This document shows positions 13,138-23,910 of a stretch of 64,000 nt of DNA, in pieces (the stretch's first letter is position 1; every line of letters starts with the position of its first letter). The position numbers and the translations under genes were made by a program. The notes under the pieces were generated by a model. It was not told the origin of the DNA and made no database searches. It saw nothing but the letters and a program-made list of their open reading frames with translations. The stretch comes from Amblyornis subalaris (taxonomy: Eukaryota; Chordata; Aves; Passeriformes; Ptilonorhynchidae), in assembly GCA_018881555.1 (NCBI GenBank), contig JACAXG010000123.1:86114-150113 (forward strand), given 5' to 3'.

Positions 13138-14514
13138 ATGTATTTGATATTATCATCCCTACAGCTGATGAAGAAACTAGGAAACTAAGGGCCAAATAAT
13201 GAATTGGTGTCTAAAAGATCTGACTTTTAATAAATTTACTCATTTCTGTGTGTCACATTCAAAATTCATCACTGATCCTATTTCTAGTCCAGTCATCTCG
13301 TGAGTTCCTTTTAATCAAAATGCATATCAAAAGCTCTGAAGAAATCCCTGTGTCTTTAATAATAACTATCACTTCCAGCTAGTCTCTAAAAACCCCATGG
13401 AGTTTGTTTAAGAAGATGAAATTCCCAGAAAACTCTAATGACTAGCACAAATTACTCTTACATTTTGAGTCTTAAACACTCCATTAGATATTCAGCTTTG
13501 AGGCCACACAAAATGATATATAATTTCCCAGTTGTTTCCCGCTACCTTTTTAAAGCATAGGAGTTGATTAAGCAGTCTTCAGCTTTTGTTCAATATAGTT
13601 ATCAGTTTTTCAGAGGTGCTTACCTCATTTCCTTTAAAATGTAGGTTATAATAAAAAAAGAAACACGAACAAACAGGAAACTTAATTCTTTTTTCTAGTG
13701 GTACCTGTCGTCTAGTTTAAAAATTTTTCTCTGTACTTGAAGAGAAATACAAACAGTAAAGAGGCCTCAGCTGGGGATATGGTGTGTCTAATTCCCCACA
13801 GACAGATTAAAAGGACATGCAAAATCAGCATAGTTTACTGTTCAAAGTCATCAGGGATATAGTATTATGTGCCAGACCAGCTGGAAAACAGTTTCATTGG
13901 AACACTGAAAAAAAAGGTGTTAAAACGAGATTTATTGTTACGTACAATGCAAATTAGCTCCTGAGGTGCTGAAATTCAAAAAACTAAACTGTAGCTTCAT
14001 TTCCTTATAGCTATAGCTATCCATTAAAGGTTTTGTATGTGCTTGTTTTTTAACAGCGGCATTAAGCGCTTAGTACAGTTCCAAAACACATATGTAGTGG
14101 CATTTGAGATATCCTAATCCTTTAGCTGGTCCTCAGAATGGCATGATTATCCCATAAGCCGTTAGTCATGTCTGCCAGCAGCANGTAGCATACCCATTTG
14201 TTACCATTTCATCATAATTTCAGAACTTTTGGTCTGGAATTTAATAGCACTGCCTTCATAGTTCACCACAGGATTACAGAAAGGCAGTGTGACTGAAAGG
14301 GACTCTACTCACAGCAACCATGAATATACCCCTCACATACTGTTCAGTTATTTTTTATCATTGTTAGAACGAACTGCACTTACTGAATTAAGGCCAGGAT
14401 AAAGTCCATACTGAAATCTTGATGTTTCCATGGATGGTGCCCTAGCCAGGAATGCTCTGGCATTGAATAAGTCCTCATTGGTTTAGTGCTCCTTCTGTCA
14501 CTATAGTCCGGCCC

Positions 14515-14608
14515 GTTACTCCTCCGTTTCCTTGTCTTCTCTTTTATTCTCTTATTTCGTTTTGGTTTTGTTCTTNCTTTCCATCCCTACCTCTATCCTT
14601 CCTCTCTG
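14515..14608. repeat. Pyrimidine-rich tract
   Basis: A run dominated by C and T on the + strand (CTCCGTTTCC...TTCCTCTCTG) with few purines and one N at 14576. No regular repeat unit. Confidence 0.55.
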
Positions 14609-14691
14609 TATACGTTAAAAACTCATCCATTGCTCTGTTAACTGTCTGGACATAACAGCCCAGTCTTGTCTAACATCCTGATTTTCACGTA

Positions 14692-15960
14692 GGGCAAGAG
14701 GGAGGACCTTGGAAGTTACAGGACCATCAGTGTCACTTCAGTGCCTGGTAATATCATGGAAAAGATTATTCTGGGAGGCATTAAAAAACACCTGGAGGAC
14801 AACACAGTCATCGGTCACAGCCAACATGGCTTCATGAGAAAAAAGTCCTGCTGTTGAACCTCATTTTCTTCTATTACAGGTTCACCCACCTACTTGATCT
14901 AGGAAAGCAAGTCGATGTAATCTTTTTAGACCTTAGCAAAGCTTTTCATACTGTCTCACATGGGGTCCTTCCGGAATAAAATATCCAGCACACGGCTGGA
15001 TAGCTGTGCTACATGATGGGTGAGCAACTGGCTCACAGGTCGGGCACAAAGAGTTATAGTGAATGGGGTTGACATCAAGCTAGCAGCTGGTCACTAGTGG
15101 GGTTCTGCAGGGCTCCATCCTCGGCCCAGTTTTCTGAATCTTCAGTAATGCCTTGGACACAGGACTCAAATAAATAATAAGCAAATTTGCCAACAACACT
15201 ACATTGGGAGGAGCTGTTGACTTTACTGAGGGCAGAGAGACCCTGCAGAGAAACCCCAAAAAATTAGAGGACTGGGCAATCACCAACCATATGAAGTTTA
15301 ACAAAGGCAACTGCCAATTTCTGCACCTGGGATGGAGTAACCCCAGATGTACGGATAGACTGGGAAATGAGAGGCTGGAGAGCAGTGCCACAGAAAGGGC
15401 CTGGTCAATAGCAAATTGAATCTGAGCCAGCAGTGCCCTGGCAGCCAGGAGGCTCAGCCACGTCCTGGGGTGCATCAGGCACAGCATCACCAGCTGGGCA
15501 AGAGAGGGGATTGTCCCTCTCTGCTCTCCACTGGGGCGGCCTCACCTTGAGTGCTGTGTGCAGTTTTGGGTGCCACAGTACAAAATAGGCATTAAGCTAT
15601 TAGAGGATGTCCAAAGGAGGGCCATGAGGATGGTGAAGGGTCTGGTGGAGAAGCAATATGAGGAGTGGCTGAGGCCGCTTGGTCTGTTCAGCCTGGAGGA
15701 GACTGAGGGGAGACCTCATTGTGGTCTTCAACATCCTCACAAGGGGAAGTGGAGGGGCAACACATTGGATGTGTTCACTCTTGTGACCAGTGGAAGGACT
15801 CAAGGAAATGGCATGAAGTTGAGTTGAAGGAGGTTTAGGCTGGATATCAGGAAAAGGCTTTTCACCCAGATGGTGGCTGGACATTGGAACAGGCTCCCCA
15901 GGAAAGTGGTCACAGCACCAAGCCTGACAGAGTTCGAGAAGCATTTGGACAACNCTCCCA
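14692..15960 (+). pseudogene. Decayed CR1 ORF2 (reverse transcriptase) pseudogene
   Basis: A broken reading frame of the CR1 ORF2 reverse transcriptase. Motif A can be read at 14914-14964 as DVIFLDLSKAFHTVSH: the catalytic Asp (14929-14931) survives, while the second Asp of the usual KAFD is His (14947-14949). The WLTGRAQRVIVNG-like block lies at about 15030-15070. The usual F/Y-A-D-D of motif C reads FANN at 15186-15197, so both catalytic aspartates are changed to Asn. The FNKGNCQFLHLG block (about 15297-15330) and the HWNRLPRKVVTAPSL block (about 15883-15930) mark the C-terminal half. In-frame stops (for example TGA near 14855 and TAA near 14977) and frame changes break it. With the missing N-terminal endonuclease, no activity is possible. 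Confidence 0.9.
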
Positions 15961-16066
15961 GGTACATGATGTGATTCTTGGGATGTCCTGCACAGGGCTA
16001 GGAGTTAGTCTCGATGGTCCTGATGGCTCCCTTCCAACTCAGAATATTCTATGATTCTATAATTCT
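14692..16066 (+). mobile_element. CR1: CR1 LINE, 1.4-kb copy with degraded RT, CR1-X-like 3' end
   Basis: This is the longest CR1 copy in the window. It starts within the reverse transcriptase fingers of ORF2 (GKREDLGSYR-type block at about 14693) and continues through the palm, thumb and C-terminal region into the 3' UTR. It ends in ATTCTATGATTCTATAATTCTA at about 16066. The 3' tail (CTCCCTTCCAACTCAG, then AATATTCT) differs from the AACCCAAACCATTC-type tail of the copy at 9.5 kb, so it belongs to a different subfamily. It matches the tail I associate with the CR1-X group, and 23 nt are identical to the tail of the SINE at 44.6 kb. The copy is 5'-truncated and carries stops, frameshifts and an N at 15954. 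Confidence 0.95.
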
Positions 16067-17913
16067 AAATCCTCACATATCAGAAAACAATGTAGATTAC
16101 CTCAAAAGATACATTTAGGACATTTCTGTCCTCAGAGTAAAATTAATCCATATGATCAATCCTGTTTCTTGTGAAAAATGTATATGTTGCATACAGAAAA
16201 TGCAAGCATAGCTTTGGTCAAGACATATTGTGCTTGCCAAAACAAGTAGCCTAATGAGAATGCAGGTCAGAAGTGCCTCACCTTTCTATAGGTAAAAGAC
16301 TGTTAATACACGGAAGTCACCTTATCTTGAAGGACAGCACATACTTGTGAAATGGACACCACTCATAGTAATCATCTGTATATACGAAAAGCTTTGCACT
16401 TGAGTGTGTGCCAATAAGTGCTTAAGTTTTAGTTGAGCCACTGTGTTTCTTCAGTCTTCTCATCTCTAGTAAGGATCCCTTGCCAAAGCAATATATATTT
16501 CCCCACAAACACATGTGGAATACTAATTTATTCTCATTTTACAACAACAACAGAGCAACTAACGATAAGAAAGGTTTTATTGTGTATTTATGGCAAAGAT
16601 GTCACATAAACGGAACAATAACAGACGCAATAGAAAAATAAAGTACTTCAGAACAGACAAGTAGAAGAGTTTTGGGACATATGCCGAATATGATAGATAG
16701 TCCTGCCGCTAGACCCAGAGCACTGGATGAATCATTCTCACCTTTACAGCCTGTAGCCATTTTAACCAGAGAGCCCGGAGGAGGTTGCAAAAAATTACTA
16801 CTAAATTATTGAGCTGGTAATTAGCTCTTACTGAGATTTTTGCTGCTCCTAGGATTGGTTTTATCTTATTCTGTGTTCTGGCAATTAGCTCATGAGATTG
16901 CACCTCATACAAACTTACTGAATCAACCCTTTAATATATTGCGATAAATTTTGAGATGGATTAATTTCTACTTATAAGCTGTCTGAAAGTTAGGTATAGG
17001 GAAGAAACCAGACTCTTAGTTTCCTTCTGTGATCTAAGGAAGGGATGAGTGATACATGTCTTTACATTCTGCCAGTAGAATAACAGCATGACTTGTCCCC
17101 TGGAAACATCTTTATCTGTCCTCATTGCCGAGGATTGAACTTGAACAAAATTTTAACTTTGAGATTGTTGCATTGGGTAAGATTAATTCCTTTCATTAAT
17201 CACTGCAGTTATTTGAACTAATTAAAAATAGATTCAGTAGTTCTGTGCCACTAGTGATCACAGTAGATCAACTACAGAGCAGGATGTAGTCTTGGAGCAT
17301 AATCACAGGATGAAAAAAGTATTTTAGAACCGGTGAATCCAATAAAACTTTTTCTCACTTCATCTTGTACAGTATATAACTATTTCCTAAGCAAACTTCT
17401 AAAAGATATGAACCAGTTTTAAAAGTCAAATTCTTTTCAATAAGAAAGAAAAATAGTAATTTAAGCATAGCATACAGGATTGCACAGGATTTTTTCTGTA
17501 AAAGTTAGAATTTTTCCTATGTAGCAGACCAGATTAAATTACTGAGATCCATAATTTCTTTAAGATAACATTTAGATGATAACTGGTATTTGAAATTATT
17601 CTATCAAAGGAGGCACCTTAATCTTATAGCCTATAAGTAAACTCATGCGAAAGAATAGCACAGCACAAGACAAGCATTCGGCTACTTCTATGAGTCATGA
17701 TGCTACTATGCCAATCATTCTGTGTGACACCAGCCTTTATAACTGAAAGGAAAGGTGAATAACGAAAAAGTAGCAAACTACTATTTCAATTCATAAACAA
17801 ATAATTATAGTCTTTCATTATTATTAGTGTCAGGGGAAAGCTATAAAATAGTATGTAAAAATATGATGAAGATTTTATCTGTTTTAAATTTGTGGTTTAT
17901 AAAATGCAACAAC
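16067..17913. other. Unique sequence between CR1 copies, no gene
   Basis: About 1.85 kb of A+T-rich sequence separating the 14.7-kb and 17.9-kb CR1 copies. No gene, structured repeat or microsatellite was recognised. Confidence 0.6.
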
Positions 17914-18660
17914 AGATTCACAAAATCACAGAATTGCAGAATGGTTGAGGTTGGCAGGCAGTTCTGGAGGTCATCTGGTCCAACTCCCCTGCCCAAGCAG
18001 GGTCACCTACATCCAGTTGCCCAGGACCATGTCCAGATGGCTTTTGATTATCTCCAAGGATGGAAAATCCACACTGTCTGGGCACAGAGACTTGCCACCT
18101 TCACAGCAGATGAGATTTTTCTTTGTTTAGACAGAAACTCCTCTGTTTCAGTTTGTGCTCACTGCCTCTGGTCCTGCCATTGAGAACCACTGAAAAGGGC
18201 CTGGCTCTAAATTCTTTACATCCTTTCTCCAGCTATTTATATACATTATAAAGATCTCCCCTGAGAGTTCTCTTCTCTAGGTCGAACAGCCCCAGCTCTC
18301 TCAGCTGTTCCTCTTGATGCTGACTTCTCACAAAGACTTCCTTGTCCTTCATGTGCCTGGAAATGGTTTCTGGGATTAGTTGCTCCCTCACCTTCCGTGA
18401 ATCAAGGTGACACTGACCAGTCTGTAGTTTTCTGGGTCCACCTTCTTGGCCTTTTAGACGATACGACTGACATTTTCTTTTCTCCAGTCCTCAGTCACCC
18501 CCTCCAACTGCCATGATTTTTTCAAGATAATCAAGACTGGCCTTGCACTGACATCTGCCAGTTCTCTCAGCACTTATGGGTGCATCCCGTTAACTCCATG
18601 AATTTATATGCCCACTTTATTTAAGTATTTTCTGATCTGATTCTCTTCCACCAAAGAGTA
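17914..18660 (-). mobile_element. CR1: CR1 LINE, minus strand, internally deleted
   Basis: Read on the minus strand, this copy starts near 18660 with the part of ORF2 just before and inside the RT fingers. On the + strand it shows GGGTGCATCCC, GACATCTGCCAG, CTCCAGTCCTCAG and CTGTAGTTTTCTGGGTCC, complements of the H-P-R-V-L-R-E-L-A-D / P-E-D-W / N-Y-R-P-V-S region of CR1. Near 18312-18345 it jumps to the 3' UTR-proximal segment (CAGCTCTCTCAG, CACTGCCTCTGGTCCTG, GGTCATCTGGTCCAAC). It ends at about 17914 in the complementary terminal repeats (CACAGAATTGCAGAATGG). The RT palm, catalytic motifs and thumb are absent. Either one copy lost its middle, or two truncated copies abut; the lack of a CR1 3' end at the junction favours one deleted copy. 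Confidence 0.9.
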
Positions 18661-19254
18661 TTTTGTTTCTATACATGATAAGGTATAGTTTAGAGGTAGA
18701 TCAGGTGCTTGGCAATGTGGTAGGAATTGCCAATTACCTGTCTAGACATATTTTTAAAGCAAGTGATACATGAACAGTTGAATGGTCTGATGCAGTTAAT
18801 ATAGTTAAAAAGATTCTTAAGTTCTGTAGTGGCCAGTGCTAAAAAAATTAGTTGGCCCAAAAGATTCTACAAATCAAGAAGGTAACTCTTAAATATCTTA
18901 AAACCCAAGTTGTGTCAGCTTTCCACTTTGAGATCTCAGAGGTTCTTCTGTTGAATTACACATTTTTGGCATTCATGAATTCATAACACCAAATGTTAAA
19001 CTAGGCAGAAACAAAGCTAATGTAGATCATTCTCTTCTTAGGCATAGGTATGAAACCAGGAAATGAGAAATACTGAAGTACGGGAAAGACAATATTGTTA
19101 CTGCATATTTTGTAATACTTTAGCCACCTGTGGATTCCAAAAGGAGCATTTTTTTCAAAGAAAAGGTAAAATGAAAAATTCACCACATATAGTGGATTAC
19201 TAGAACTAGTTACTAAAATTATCCCTGTGATATGAGCACTATGCAAACATATGA
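18661..19254. other. Short unique spacer between two minus-strand CR1 copies
   Basis: About 590 bp of unremarkable A+T-rich sequence. No feature recognised. Confidence 0.6.
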
Positions 19255-19700
19255 ATAATCATAGAATACTAGGTTGGAGGAGACTTCAAGGATCATCTGG
19301 TCCAACCTTTCTTGCAAAAGTACGGTCTAGACCATAGGTGGCCCAGCACTCTGTACAGCTGAATCTTAAAAGAGTCCAGTGCTGGGAAACCTACCACTTC
19401 TCTGGGGAGATTATTTCAGTGGCTGATTGTTCTCATTGTGAAAATTTTCCCCTTGTGCCCAGTTGGAATTCACCCAGGAGGAACTAGTACGTTACCCCTC
19501 ATCTTCTTCATATGACTCCTTGTAAAAAGGAAGTCTCCAACTTCTCTGTAGCCACCTTTTACATACAGNAACATAGTGATAAGATCTCCCCTAAGACTTC
19601 TTCTCCAGGACACACAAGTTCAGNTCCCAGCCCTCCCTCAGATGGCAGGTTTCCTAACCCTTTGTGGCTCTTCTCTAGACCCTCTCCAGCCTGTCCACAA
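19255..19700 (-). mobile_element. CR1: CR1 LINE 3' fragment, minus strand, another subfamily
   Basis: On the + strand it begins with ATCATAGAATACTAGGTTGG, the complement of a CR1 3' end. It continues with GATCATCTGGTCCAACC, CACTTCTCTGGGGAGATTATTTC, CATTGTGAAAATTTTCC, GACTCCTTGTAAAAAGGAAG and GATAAGATCTCCCCTAAG, ending at about 19700 with ACCCTCTCCAGCCTGTCCACA. These blocks differ from those of the neighbouring copy at 17.9 kb, so it represents a different CR1 subfamily (CR1-C/D-like from memory). It covers the 3' UTR and the last part of ORF2 only; no frame is intact. Two N positions lie inside (19569, 19624). Confidence 0.92.
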
Positions 19701-21190
19701 AAAGTACAGTAGTTACAGGACTTACCATTATAATACAGTGCTTTGAAACTGAGGATACATAATGTCATGTGTGGACAGCTTCAGCCAATCATCTATGTTT
19801 TTATTTTGACACAAGTTAAATGTAGAATTACTGGCATGTATGGAAATGTGGATGTTTCCCTGGCTTAGGCTTGACACCCTTAGAGGGAAGCTACTTAACT
19901 TATTTTACTTTGGACTGTGTACTTTTCCTTTCTCCGAGTAGTTTTGTCCAGCCCTGAAGAACACTGCTTTGCACAGGCAGTCTGTATGCAGAGGGGGAAC
20001 ACTCACAATATTTGCACAATGTTAGTATTCAGAATAGGAAAGAATGTCTGCCTCACAGTCTTGGACAACGAAAGATATCAAAGCATTTATAGCAAATAGA
20101 GAGATTAGTCAAGAGGTTCTGCTTGCTTGTCCGGAGGAATGCTCTTAATTTGCAGGTGGACATTGGAAAGAAGTACAGACTGACATCTGTGAGTTGCAGA
20201 GATAGAAGCACTTGGATGCACTTTACAGCTTTTCCAGATACTTAGAAATTGAGCACTTATCTGACCTTTCTATCTCAAGTGTCATAAATAGCCTCAAGAC
20301 TATGTTTTTGCATGGGAAAGTCGTGGAACTTGTCACATACCATGGTCTATGATTTGCTGGGGAACAACTCGTCATTTATAGATAAATATTACTTCAGCCT
20401 TTAGCTATGCTAGAACAAAGAGAACTGGTCAGCACAAGAAAAATTCATTGCAAACTTTATTGTACCATAAAAACTATTCCCTTTTTTCAGCTATAATTAG
20501 CAATACTGGACTAATTTTACTTCAAGACAGTTGATTATTAAGATGTAGCTGAAGATGCTTTTTCTTGATCTAGGAAAGATATTGCATCCTAAGTCATGAA
20601 TTTATCTATGCCAAAACAAAGAAGCTAATGGATTATTTAAAAAGACACGTGCAAATCAATTTTAAAAAGTTAATACTTCAAGGGCAGTACACAAGCTGCT
20701 TTCCTGGTATTAAATAGACTAGTGAAAGANGTTGACCAATATCTATTTTTGTGTAGAACAAATGCATGGTTTCAAGCCAAGGAAGTGCCTTTAGGACAAA
20801 CTGAGACAGTTGCTGATGANTCCAAGGTCAAGATATGGCTCACTAAACCTTTTATCAGAATGAGTGTTGAGCAGGGGACTTAGTTCTGTAAGCAGGAGCT
20901 GGATATCTGTCTGAAATACACCTGAAAATTCCTCTTGTGGAAGTAACTGCCAGATACACAGACTCCAGTAAGATGCAGAGAACATCTGACACTTAGGACA
21001 GGAATCTTCAAAAAATAGTTGAGAGAGGAGTTGTATAAACTAACCAAGAGACAAAAAAAAGGAAAGATTTAGATTAGATTCCTAAAGTGAGGCAGCATGA
21101 ATAACTCCAAACATTCTTCTGCCATTAACTTTTCTATACTTGTGTGTTCTTCAGTTCTTGTATATATATCACTCTTTCTNTTTTTTCCTC

Positions 21191-21247
21191 TGTATATGTA
21201 TACACAAAAGCACACATGCATATGAACACACATACATGTACACACTT
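21191..21247. repeat. Alternating purine-pyrimidine TATG/CACA tract
   Basis: Degenerate microsatellite made of TGTATATGTATACACA and CACATGCATATGAACACACATACATG words. Confidence 0.7.
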
Positions 21248-21673
21248 GCAGAGTTTTTTTAAAATGTCTATTATAAGGTATCTTTTCCTTTGGCTGGCTC
21301 TTTCCTAGCACAGCCTTTCAAGTTCTCTTATCAAGAGAAAATTATCAATTCTTACTTTTCTCTGTGAAAATAATTTTTCATTGAATTTTTCACTGTTGTT
21401 ATTTCTTTGTAGCATCACCAGCCTTTAAGAAATTTCAACAAGTTTGGAATAGGTTAACGTACTCTCTTGAAGCCTTTCTAATTATTATAACTAGGATCCT
21501 CTGCCAGTGGGCTATTTGCACTTAACAGCAATCTTTTGGATGTTAGTCTAGTGCTAGGTGAATGTCCCGGCTTTGTTGCAATGGTGAGCAAAAGATAGGT
21601 TAGCATTTATGAAACACTGCCCTCTTGTGCCTCAGTAAGATGAGATTGGAAAGAGGAATGTGTGTGGATTTTC

Positions 21674-21745
21674 CTCTCTCTCTCTCTTTTTTTTTTTTTT
21701 GGTTTGGTTTGGTTTGGTTTGGTTTGGTTTGGTTTGGTTTTGGTT
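21674..21745. repeat. Compound simple repeat: (CT)n, T14, (GGTTT)8
   Basis: Three simple-repeat blocks adjoin: CT dinucleotides (21674-21686), an uninterrupted T run (21687-21700), and eight perfect GGTTT pentamers (21701-21740) that decay into TGGTTTAG. The perfection of the pentamer block suggests recent slippage and likely length polymorphism. Confidence 0.95.
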
Positions 21746-22212
21746 TAGTAAGTACAAGTAAATAGTATGATCACATATTCCTCTCACATGTTGCTGGACT
21801 AGAGCAGATTGCTTCTTTCTTTGATGATTTCACCTGTTTTTTTTTGTAGGCAAAAGAACAAGAGTTGTTTGCTGACAATTTTTATTAGTAGTGGACAAGT
21901 AGGAGAAGAAAAAAAAATTCTCAGAATATAAGTGACAAGATGAAAAATCATATAGTTGGGAGAAATGCATGCAACTACAAATAAAATAAATATATGCAAA
22001 TACACTAAAATAAAGAGAACCAGAAAGAGAAAATAATGTCATGATTTCTCAAAAAAAAACCCCAACTTGATATTTTAGTAAGTGGTGAGCGGTGTCCCAG
22101 AGGCACATTATAGATCATGTAAATACATCTCTCTGATAACTAAATCAATAAATAATTCCATTAAGAAGAAAATAACATTTATATACAACTAAGTTTTATT
22201 TCTGAGTGTAGT

Positions 22213-22240
22213 AAGAAGGTGGCTACAAGAAGGTGGCTAT
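22213..22240. repeat. 14-bp tandem duplication
   Basis: AAGAAGGTGGCTAC (22213-22226) is followed at once by AAGAAGGTGGCTAT (22227-22240); 13 of 14 bases are identical. Confidence 0.9.
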
Positions 22241-23884
22241 AAAACTGAAAACAAGAGACACTTGTGTCTCCTCCCTTGGAGGAGGGAAGGACTTATGCCA
22301 GCTTTATTCAGATCTGCCACATTCCAAACTTGCTTCCAACATACGTTTATTTCAGACCTTCCTAAGAGCTATGATGGAAGTGAGAGCAAAGACTGACACC
22401 TCCTTAGGACCAAAATTTTCAACAAAGCTTTGTAAGGTCATCTTTTTACTGGGTTTGGTCTGTATTTAGAAGACTTCAGGATGCATATCCAAGTCTTATA
22501 ATCAGCCTGCTTGTAGCAAAACCACTTGTAAATTATATGAAGACATTAAACTTAAAAGCTGATGCTTTGGTATTAATATTGTTGGGAAAAGCCTTAGGTC
22601 AAAAAAACCCCTGAAACCAAAACTTTTATCAGGCTGCTACTGCTACTGCCTTTGGGGTGACTCATACAGTCAGACTTGAGGACAGAAAAGAATATAAAAC
22701 AGAAAAGGAATCAATAACATTTTTCTGGTTATCGAAAGTTCATGTGATCAATTTGCAGCCACAGCTGTTCTTCACAGGTCATACATGGACAGCAAAATTA
22801 AAAACTGAAGAAAAAGTTCTCAGCATTTCCAAGACAGTTAGATAAGATAGAATTGCTTCCTACATACTAAATGCGTAACATTTATTTTTCCCATTGCAAT
22901 CACTGTGTCATCTGTGTTACATCATCAGCATGTTTGCTTGTGCTATCCCTCACAAAGCAGAGCTAAGGTCTTCCACTAAGTACTTCACTGCAGTGTGAAA
23001 ATGAAACCCAGGATCCCACCTGGGATCAGATTTTTTCACATAATGCACTTAATCTTCTTGAATTTGAGAACAGTTGATAGGAAATCCAGCAGTGAAAGGA
23101 GTATAGTACTTTTTGTGGCATTTGTGAACTTCCGTCTCCATTCTGAAAAAAAAGTCTCACACCTATTCAGAAGTCATTTGCCTAAGACTTGTCCCATATT
23201 TTGTGTAATCTCTGGACTCCCATATGAGCTTTCCATATCACAGAGAGCATAATCCCCTTCCTTGGGTTATGTTTGGCCATTAGTACAAACACAGTTTTTC
23301 AGTGCCTTACACATCTGAAATTCTACGTCTTCTAAATCTAAAGAGGGGTCGGGGTAAGACTGGACTGCATGTGTTCAAGCTTTCTCACTATTGACAATAG
23401 GAAGAAAAAACCCAGTATTTTTTCAATAATATTGTCTCTAACTCAAGTGAAGTAGTGCAATCTGAGTACAAACTCTGTCAAAAGATGAAGGCAAGACTAA
23501 GTGTCAGATAAAAGTTTTTCCTGGAAGTAAAAATCCAACAAAATGTTGTGTGCATTTGAAGCTGCCATAAACTTCTTCAAATACAATCTGCAGAATTACC
23601 ATGAGCCAGTAAATTCAAAAAACTAACTTAAAATTATCATTTAAAGACAATTATGGCAAATTAACAGCAATCAAGAGAGATATATCTGAGTGGTTTTTGA
23701 TTACTGAAAGTCAAAATGTCCCATAACAACTATACACAAGGAACTTCTAAGACTACATCAGATTCTGGAAACTTCACAAAATATCTGTAAGTTTATCAAG
23801 GTAAAAAACTGTGCCAACATTTCTGATCTGAGATTCCCAGTAGAAAGGTATAAAAAAGATAGATTATTAAAATAAAAACAAACA

Positions 23885-23910
23885 ACCGAACCAAACCAAA
23901 CCAACAAACC
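23885..23910. repeat. Imperfect (CCAAA)n tract
   Basis: A short pentamer repeat, CCGAACCAAACCAAACCAAC. It is the complement of the GGTTT unit at 21.7 kb, so the two tracts are in opposite orientation about 2.2 kb apart. Confidence 0.75.

Larger units (their letters stand above)
9880..14691. other. Unique A+T-rich sequence with microsatellites, no gene
   Basis: No gene or large repeat recognised. It holds the (AAGG)n, (AT)n and mixed AT/AC microsatellites and the two hairpins listed separately, a run of GCATGCAT near 11965, and a pyrimidine-rich tract at 14515-14608 just before the next CR1. Open frames are below 80 codons. Confidence 0.6.

Noticed and set aside
15080..15490. 136-codon minus-strand frame
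   Set aside because: It is antisense to the CR1 reverse-transcriptase remnant at 14.7-16.1 kb.
21701..21740. Interstitial telomere-like repeat
   Set aside because: The unit is GGTTT, not the vertebrate telomere unit TTAGGG.
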